Shown here piece after piece: positions 57,622 to 64,000 of a DNA stretch of 64,000 nt. The DNA is from Topomyia yanbarensis. Lineage: Eukaryota > Arthropoda > Insecta > Diptera > Culicidae. The position numbers were made by a program, and so were the translations under genes. A model generated the notes under the pieces. The model saw nothing but the letters and a program-made list of their open reading frames with translations. It was not told the DNA's origin and searched no databases. The DNA is taken from the NCBI RefSeq assembly GCF_030247195.1, contig NC_080672.1:353398413-353462412 (forward strand), read 5' to 3'. The first letter of the stretch is position 1. Every line of letters begins with the position of its first letter.

Positions 57622-58551
57622 CCGTTATGTGTCCGACGCGGTACCCGGGTACCTTTTTAGGTTTCAATTAATGAAATTCCCATGTTTTATCCATAGCTGG
57701 AAATTCAAACTTTGTGACATCTTAGAACTTCACTCAGTCAAGCTTTTGGGTTCATAATATTGTTGAAATAGTAAGAGGGGGAGTGAGGAGGGGCTCCAGA
57801 ATTTTTTTGCTACATAACCCGCCGACGTGGGTACCCGGGTACCCACAAAACTGAAATACCAAAAACTAAGGTAATTTCCAACCGATTTTGATACTTTTTG
57901 GTGTTTTGGATTCGGGAACTCATCCACTTTTAGACTTGATAAAAATGAATCGGATTACTTCATTCGGTTACCGGGAATCCGGAATTGCGGAAGCATGTTC
58001 CAGTGCTAGGATACTATTCCGGAAGCATGTTCCAGTGCTAGGATACTATTTGTGAATTTCAATGGAATACTAACAATATGGGTATCAAAATTCTTGGAAT
58101 TGTATCAGTGGGCTATATCTCGTGGTTTTGGAACCATTTGGTGATTTGACCCCGGAACGGACATTCCGGAGCAGGTTCCCTTGCGGCCGTGAGTAGCCAT
58201 TCCATTCCAATTCCATTTTTCAAGCTGCCACAGGGTCCCGTAATAACAATTAACAAACTTCCGAGACTTTTTGGAGAGTTTTTATACTCGTATTGCTAGC
58301 ACGTTATTGAAATTTACAAATCAGACCCTAAAGCTGGAACATTACTCCGGAAAATCCGGATTACCAAGAACCAGATCCATTCTTCCGGTTCAATTTTACA
58401 GAATCAAAAAGTGGACGAGTTCCTGAATTCAAAACATCTAGAAGTGTCCAATTCGGTTAAAGGAAGCCATAGTTATGAGCATTACAATTTGTGGGTACCC
58501 GGGTACCCTCGTTGACCTGTGAAAGGTGTTTTTTTGTTGGACACATAACGG
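57622..58551. mobile_element. PiggyBac-like non-autonomous element (TTAA flanks)
   Basis: 930 bp between TTAA (57,618-57,621) and TTAA (58,552-58,555). Inverted ends are CCGTTATGTGTCC and GGACACATAACGG. The 14- to 16-bp palindrome GGTACCCGGGTACC occurs just inside the left end (57,640), again at 57,829 and near the right end (58,493). A 32-bp tandem duplication (GGAAGCATGTTCCAGTGCTA...) lies at 57,989-58,050. No transposase. TTAA use suggests piggyBac-family mobilisation. Confidence 0.85.
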
Positions 58552-58555
58552 TTAA

Positions 58556-59469
58556 ACATTATCCGCTGATTCGTTTCTTCATTCCTTTTATCTTTTCATC
58601 TATACTAATTACTCTTTCGATAAAACTAACAATAATCTTACTTCAAGGGGAAGGTGTATTTGAAGTGCTTTTATATACCGTCCCCGGGGGTTGCTTTACG
58701 CCACGGGGGCTACTTTACGTCAAAATTAAAGAATGATATTTGAGCTTCTAGCTGAAATTTAACGTTATATTTTGACAAAAACACAGTATTATTCGATGGT
58801 TCAACACAAACTCTTACTTACGCTAATTTTGGGATTTGATTCTAATTCAAAGCAGATTTTTATTAGCGTACTAAATTGACTATTTTAAAAAATAGCAGTA
58901 ATTGATAATTTGCAAGTTGAGTAGTGTAGTTGCAATAGAACAAACATAAAAGCGCTATAGTTTCTAGAAGTATTTAAACTATGTGTATTGACGCAATTTG
59001 TTGTGGAATGACAAAAATAACAGCGGAGAACAGTTCTGCAGTGTAGGCGAATAGCCTTATGGTTAAAACATTACTAAACAAAAAAGTCCTCAGTACATTG
59101 GAAATGGATAACTCATAAAAGATAGATGAACTGACCTGACCATTGAATATAACAGTACCATTCGCAGTTTCTGTTGGAAAAGCTTTTGCACTCCGGAACA
59201 CAATGAAAACTACTTTTAGAAAAATACTAAAACAAACTTGTCTAACTCATTGCTGTTTTTCATTTCATTTCTAATTAGGCTTGCTGTTTTTCATTGTTAC
59301 AGGCAATACTCTCCAAAACAATGTTTTTGAATTCATGGTACGCAGTTTTTGAACATATCCTTTTATTTTAAACGGGAGAATCCATTTGGAACTCTTAAGG
59401 GACCAGATTTACAGGTAGCTGTTAGCATATCATTCAAATGAGAAGAGATAACTTAATTTGCCTGTCTTA
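58556..59469. other. Intergenic
   Basis: 58,681-58,720 has a G-rich stretch with two similar halves (GGGGGTTGCTTTACGCCA / GGGGGCTACTTTACGTCA). The rest is A+T-rich and unrecognised. Confidence 0.4.
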
Positions 59470-59890
59470 AACTTTTGTAAAAACCTGTATTTGAGAGACA
59501 TGTAAGGAGACCGAAGATAGTTAGTACATCTCGGACTGGAACGAGGCCGAAGGAATTTGTTTAACGGAGCCGCTAGGGGACTAGGCACACGACCAGACAA
59601 CATGTTCAATGTTATGATAATCGTCACCATAAGCGCCAAGACCGCTCTCCACGACCCCACTACACCGGAGATGCTCATCCAACGTATAATGACTAGAAAT
59701 GACCCGAGATATCATCCAAATAAAGTCACGAGCCTTATCCATCCCCTTTTAACCAGGGCTTGTTTGTGCCTTTGGGATTCCTGAACTTCCATTGTTCCAC
59801 GAAATTTTCGAGCGTCCTCTGACAAAAAAGTACTGAAATACTCGTTGAAGCTACGCGATCATGAATATCACCTTCTAATGCCTAACTGTA
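59470..59890 (-). pseudogene. I-clade LINE, C-terminal fragment
   Basis: Minus-strand translation in changing frames gives RDFIWMISRVISSHYTLDEH and YGDDYHNIEHVVWSC, the C-terminal region that also appears at 31,606-31,965. The first two zinc-binding positions differ here (the expected C-x-C reads G-x-Y). Upstream is EGDIHD at about 59,870. Frameshifted relic; a second, independent I-clade insertion. Confidence 0.75.
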
Positions 59891-60499
59891 CGCCTTTTCT
59901 CATTACCGTTCTAAACTAAGTGCCCCCTTCTCATTACCCGCAATGAAGTAATACAAAATAATTCAAACTAAGGTAATTGATATGATTTTTCAGATAAACA
60001 ACTAAGGAACTACCATATTTTCCCCAGAAAATGCAAGGAGTGCTTTCCATGCTCTATCTAATGTAGAGCATCCTTGGAACTGTAACGATGTGGACATGGT
60101 CGTTGATGAGTAAATATAAAATCACCAGTTTTGTGCCGAGAATGTAGGCAGGACATAATTTTATAATCACCCTCCCCACTATTGTCATAATAATTAACAC
60201 TACAGTGATATGCGCACTATAATACAAGCATCTTTACTGTCAGGAGAATTTATTTATTCAAAGAGCAAACATTACGTTCAAATAGAGTATTATCATTTCA
60301 TCGCGAAACATCAACTGTTTGAGTGTAGTTCTGTATGGAATGCTGTTGTCGCCGAAAAAGCATTCTTGGTTCCGTGTATTCCGATCAACAGTTGAATAGA
60401 ATATACAACGTAGAACCTAGCCACCAGATTAAACATTATTTTTCTTGTTAATCCATCGACAAACCGGTGCCAATAACCGCATTTTGAGTATCTATTAAG
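59891..60499. other. Intergenic
   Basis: An open frame at 60,210-60,395 (61 codons, plus) is unrecognised. It might be part of the unidentified coding remnants that follow. Confidence 0.3.
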
Positions 60500-61330
60500 T
60501 GTTTCATTTGCGTTTTAACATTGCATATATTCGGAAAAATCGGACGATCCGACTTTCAAAAAGGCCTTGTAGGACCTTTTCGCGTACAATTCTGAGTCCC
60601 TCTACCCACCACAAAGCTGGAGACCGTCCACTGCTGTTTTGCACCGGATCTCGTTTCGTCTGACCTTTAAGCGCAGTCTCGATAATCAAGCCAGTTAACA
60701 CCCTGTATGCTCCCACCGTAGGAATTTATAGTTTTGATGCTATTGATTTGAATATAGTGGACGCGTAGCTGTTCCAATCAATAGGCACAATAATTAAGGT
60801 CGAGTACAATGATAATTCCAACACGCTTGGCCGTTGTGGTGGAGTAGTCATGATCATATTGAAATTGTCGCGAATATCACGCAGTAAGATAGATCGGTTA
60901 TCAACGTGAAGACAACCCTATGGCATACCGTGGGAGTCAAAGTCTTCTTGAACCAGCTGAGGTGCTATATATAGGGGAACAATGTCTGCCTTTGATTCCA
61001 ACTTGACAACCGACAACTTCAATATCTGGTACCGAGGATTAACATGGCCTTGGCGAATAATGTTAATCTCTACGTCGGAAGTTAACCCAATACATCGTGT
61101 TAAACCTGGGAAAATCAAGGGAATTAAATAAAGAGATACTTGGGGTTTTCGATATCCCATGAGGAAATTCCTGTTGGTTTCTAAGATTCCCGAGGCGAGG
61201 AGCTACATACATTGGTTTTGTAATAGCACCCATCAAAGGACACTCTCAGACCTTTACGAAGAAGCTTAAGAGAGGAAATGATTTCCTGCTGTCGAAAATT
61301 TATAGGCACATTAGAACATGTTCTCTAAAT
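60500..61330 (-). pseudogene. Unidentified coding remnant, minus strand
   Basis: On the minus strand, translated segments follow one another with few gaps despite shifts: about 61,260-61,170 (MGAITKPMYVAPRLGNL), 61,160-60,918 (80 codons, one open frame), then 60,917-60,720 after a single stop, and 60,716-60,504. Amino-acid composition is balanced and unlike chance frames in A+T-rich DNA, with proline/leucine-rich stretches and a PLYIAPQLVQEDFD segment. I do not recognise the protein. It is not an obvious reverse transcriptase, integrase or transposase. An endogenous viral fragment or an old host pseudogene are both possible. Confidence 0.35.
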
Positions 61331-61499
61331 GGGATTATCAGACTCTCGCTCTTTAGTGGACAGGGAGCGTAGAAATTAGTCATGGTTTCTACGTTTCAAC
61401 ATTGGGTAGCTGTATTGCTCAATTGTTCGCAATGACGGCATGCCCTGAGGCACAAAAAGGCGAACAGGCAGACGAGCCCCGTTCAAAAGAACAAAATTT

Positions 61500-62280
61500 G
61501 GAAGAGTAGATCCGGCGAAAAGCTCGACATGAGACTAATTGAAAATAATTTCTTATGCTCCTCGATTTTTGCTGAACGCAATTGTTTGCAAACCAGAATT
61601 TTCACCGACTGAAGCAAAGGGTTCTGGAAGGAAGGATTCATATTTCGCAATTAAGGCCCCTGTCGAAGACTATACCATCAATCTCTACTTCCCAAGCGGG
61701 TACGTAGACAAGATACTTCTTCGTACACGGCCGAGTGTTGTTTAGTTAGTTTACGCGATATATCGATGATGTTATGGGTTATCTTCGGTCCGGAAGTAGA
61801 CGTTCCAGGGGCCTCTTGTATTAGATGAATATAAATTGTATCGAAAAGACATTTATTGGTATTATTTTGCCATCTGAGATATATTCAAATCGACCTGCAG
61901 ATTGCCAGAAAGGCTATCTGTTTTCAGAGATACTTTTATGCGCGCTTCAATACCCACGCAAAGGATTTATCGGAGGAAACTAAAAATAATGCAAGGAAAT
62001 TTAAAAGAATAGAGTAATTGGTACTTAACTGTGAAAAATTTATAGCAAATAAAAAAAAAATTGCTGAGCCGTCGGTGACACAGACCGTTATCAAAGGGTA
62101 TTTCCAAATAGCCAGCAGGCATTATCCGGAAATTTTCACTTTCACTTACATACACCATGTCAGAACTTTCGCCACAATGAGCAGAAATCATTCCGAATTT
62201 TACTACCCACTCTGGAAAAAAGTGTTTCGTCAGTCCTGGAGGCATACAATACTCGGCGAAGAACCTACAAGTAAATAATT
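61500..62280 (+). pseudogene. Unidentified coding remnant, plus strand (possible endogenous viral element)
   Basis: Plus-strand frames line up in sequence: 61,539-61,745, then about 61,749-61,828, about 61,880-62,014, and 62,018-62,278, each in a different frame or past a stop. The last segment has aromatic and basic residues (EFYYPLWKKVFRQSW) and reads like a structured, RNA-binding type protein, though this is only an impression. A decayed nucleoprotein-like gene of a negative-strand RNA virus is one hypothesis, since mosquito genomes hold many such insertions near transposons. I have no homology evidence. Described as broken throughout. Confidence 0.3.
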
Positions 62281-62829
62281 GACCACAAACCAGCAGATAG
62301 TTCCTTCAGTGTTCGAGGTTTGTCTGCTTCTGTTTATCCCATGAACAAGATGCAATTAGTGGACAAAACTTCGTGTAAATTCCATCCTAATTAGTTTTAA
62401 TTTTTGAAACAATGATTTTAATATCGCTGGAATCCTTCCTTCCACTGATAATGTTCCAAAATAGCTTGCACTAAAATATTAACAGTAGATAAAATTCAAA
62501 CTTTTGATATTTCCGAATATAAGAGGTGTACTGAATGTAGTAGGCAATTTGTGCTAAACAATGCATTGAGACTCTCTGTAATAAACATAGTCTGGATACC
62601 GCTAAAAAGTTCACATTATTCCTTCAAATGTCGTAATATTTACCGTTGCAATTATGGGCTGGTGGACCGAAGGGCTAACATAGGTATGAAAAAAACTAGG
62701 CAATTGACATCCCTCTCTACATACAGAGTTTGACAATAGGCAACATCGTTTTTCCACCGATCAACGTCAACATTAAAATCGTTTTTAAATGTCATCATGA
62801 AACGGCCATAGCCGCAAGCAAAAGAAAAC
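62281..62829. other. Spacer between coding remnant and terminal repeat
   Basis: No gene. Contains TATGAAAAAAAC at 62,685-62,696; see findings. Confidence 0.4.
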
Positions 62830-64000
62830 CTGTTTTAATCCACCTAGCGGTACAATTGTGCTTTTCTCAATCAAGAATGCGAGAATTTTTGCGTTGTTTA
62901 TATTCATTAAAAGCTTTCAAATGTAAAATATACACATTTTTATTATACATGACTTGACAACTATATACAAGAAATCATTATTCGAGCTCTAAAATTTTGT
63001 TAAAGAAAAAACAGCTACGATAATATTAAATTGTAAAAAGGTGCAAAATCGACAAAGTTCCAGAAAGTCAATTTTTATAAAAAAAAAATTCGAGAAAATA
63101 TAAAATCTCGACGTTTCATGCTTTTTAAAGATGTTTAGCATCAAAAATACGAATTCGATGTCTGAAATTTCATGGGGTCCCTCCTTTGAAAAAAAATTGA
63201 GTTCCACTTATATGGGAATTTCATATGTGACCGGACGGTTTAGTCTATATTCTCGGAACCAAAAAAGCGATCCATACGAAATTTTATAGACATCTATGAG
63301 GATAATATAGCTATCATTTGGGACTAAGTTTGTGAAAATCGGCCCAACCATTTCTGAAAAACTGAAGTGAGTTTGTTAATTTTGAAAGAAGGCCGCTTTC
63401 CCCGGGCACTTCCGAAACCGTCTATGGTGGTCAATGTAGTCAACGAAAGTTCGGTTGGCCGTCAATGACCTAGAAGTGCAAATTTAAGTTGTTTTTTTAC
63501 CTTTTTTCGCTTTCATAGGAGTGTCGGTTTGAATCCTAGTTTGCTTTGTGACCGCACGCCAGAACCCGTAACTCCGGATCCGGAAGTCGGCTCGGGAAGA
63601 AAATTAGTAGCCATTTACGGGGATAAAACAACTTTCATTTGAGACTAAGTTTGGTTGAATCGGTCAAGCATCTCCGAGAAACCGATGTGACTGTTATTCT
63701 GAATTGGGGTACTTCCGCCAGGGTTTCTGGAACCGACGATGGTGGCCAATATAGCCAAAGAGACTTTGAATGGCTGTTAGTGACCTAGTATTACAAATCC
63801 AAGCAGATGTGGCCACATTTTGGAAAAAATTTCATTGCAGAATTTGTAAAAATTGACATTTTCCGCGTGATCGTACTCATCACCCTGTAATTCCGGAAGC
63901 GGAAGTCGGATCCATTAGACATTCAATAGCATAGTGTTACAATTTATTGAATGAATGTTTGAAAAGGAACGTTCCAGTAGGTAATTTTCTACAGCGTTTT
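62830..64000 (+). repeat. Widespread mosquito repeat, continues past the window
   Basis: Starts near TTAATCCACCTAGCGGTACA (62,836). It runs through an A+T-rich part and then at least three modules at ~315-bp spacing: CTCGGAACCAAAAAAGCG (63,254), AACTCCGGATCCGGAAGTCG (63,571) and AATTCCGGAAGCGGAAGTCG (63,890). Each is followed by a CATTTGRGACTAAGTTTG-like stretch and a GAAAxxGAxGTGA segment. Same family as 36,590-37,210. No coding function recognised. Confidence 0.8.

Overview
The window looks like repeat-dense, gene-poor DNA from a culicine mosquito, most likely Aedes. This is inferred from the mix of repeats: I-clade, R1-type and RTE-like LINE remnants, a tRNA-derived SINE of the Feilai kind with clear A and B boxes, many foldback MITEs, and the dispersed 'ACTCCGGAACCGGAAGTCGG' repeat. 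There are no bacterial-style operons, no intact host gene that I can identify, and no real tRNA or rRNA gene. Nearly every recognisable coding stretch is a broken transposon protein.

Layout. 1-7.6 kb: an RNase H fragment of a non-LTR element, several hairpin elements (2431-2693, 4579-5518, 7304-7601), a TA-flanked MITE and the 5' end of an R1-type LINE. 7.6-16.1 kb: T-rich low-complexity DNA. It holds a large foldback element with 117-bp internal tandem repeats, split by a 4.6-kb insertion that is bounded by a 25-bp duplication, and a hAT-type MITE with a perfect 8-bp duplication. 16.1-20.4 kb: a dead mariner-type transposase, a SINE-like unit, a GC-rich islet and another foldback element.

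20,463-28,850 is the most striking part: about 7.4 kb of an almost pure 9-bp satellite (unit ACTAAAATT, roughly 825 copies). It is interrupted once by a 951-bp pogo-like element with perfect 24-bp inverted termini and a TA target duplication. 28.85-31.15 kb is degenerate A-rich DNA with three copies of a conserved core.

31.5-44.6 kb: an I-clade LINE copy with a 5' inversion (twin-priming structure), a SINE with a 15-bp target duplication, a perfect 59-nt palindrome, a 180-bp minisatellite, a second and more complete copy of the 117-bp foldback element (37,692-39,537), and a 3-kb stretch of more unique DNA. 44.6-51.7 kb: a nested LINE cluster. An RTE-like element on the minus strand is interrupted by a hAT-type MITE and by a plus-strand LINE; a second plus-strand LINE follows and carries its own small foldback insertion. 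51.8-58.6 kb: two abutting hairpin/TIR elements, a degenerate minisatellite and a TTAA-flanked element with three copies of a GGTACCCGGGTACC palindrome. 59.4-62.3 kb: another I-clade fragment and two opposed, frameshifted coding remnants that I cannot identify; they might be endogenous viral sequence. The window ends in a widespread mosquito repeat with a ~315-bp internal period.

The parts do not work together as a pathway. The organising theme is layered transposition into simple-sequence DNA, so relative insertion order can be read from target-site duplications.
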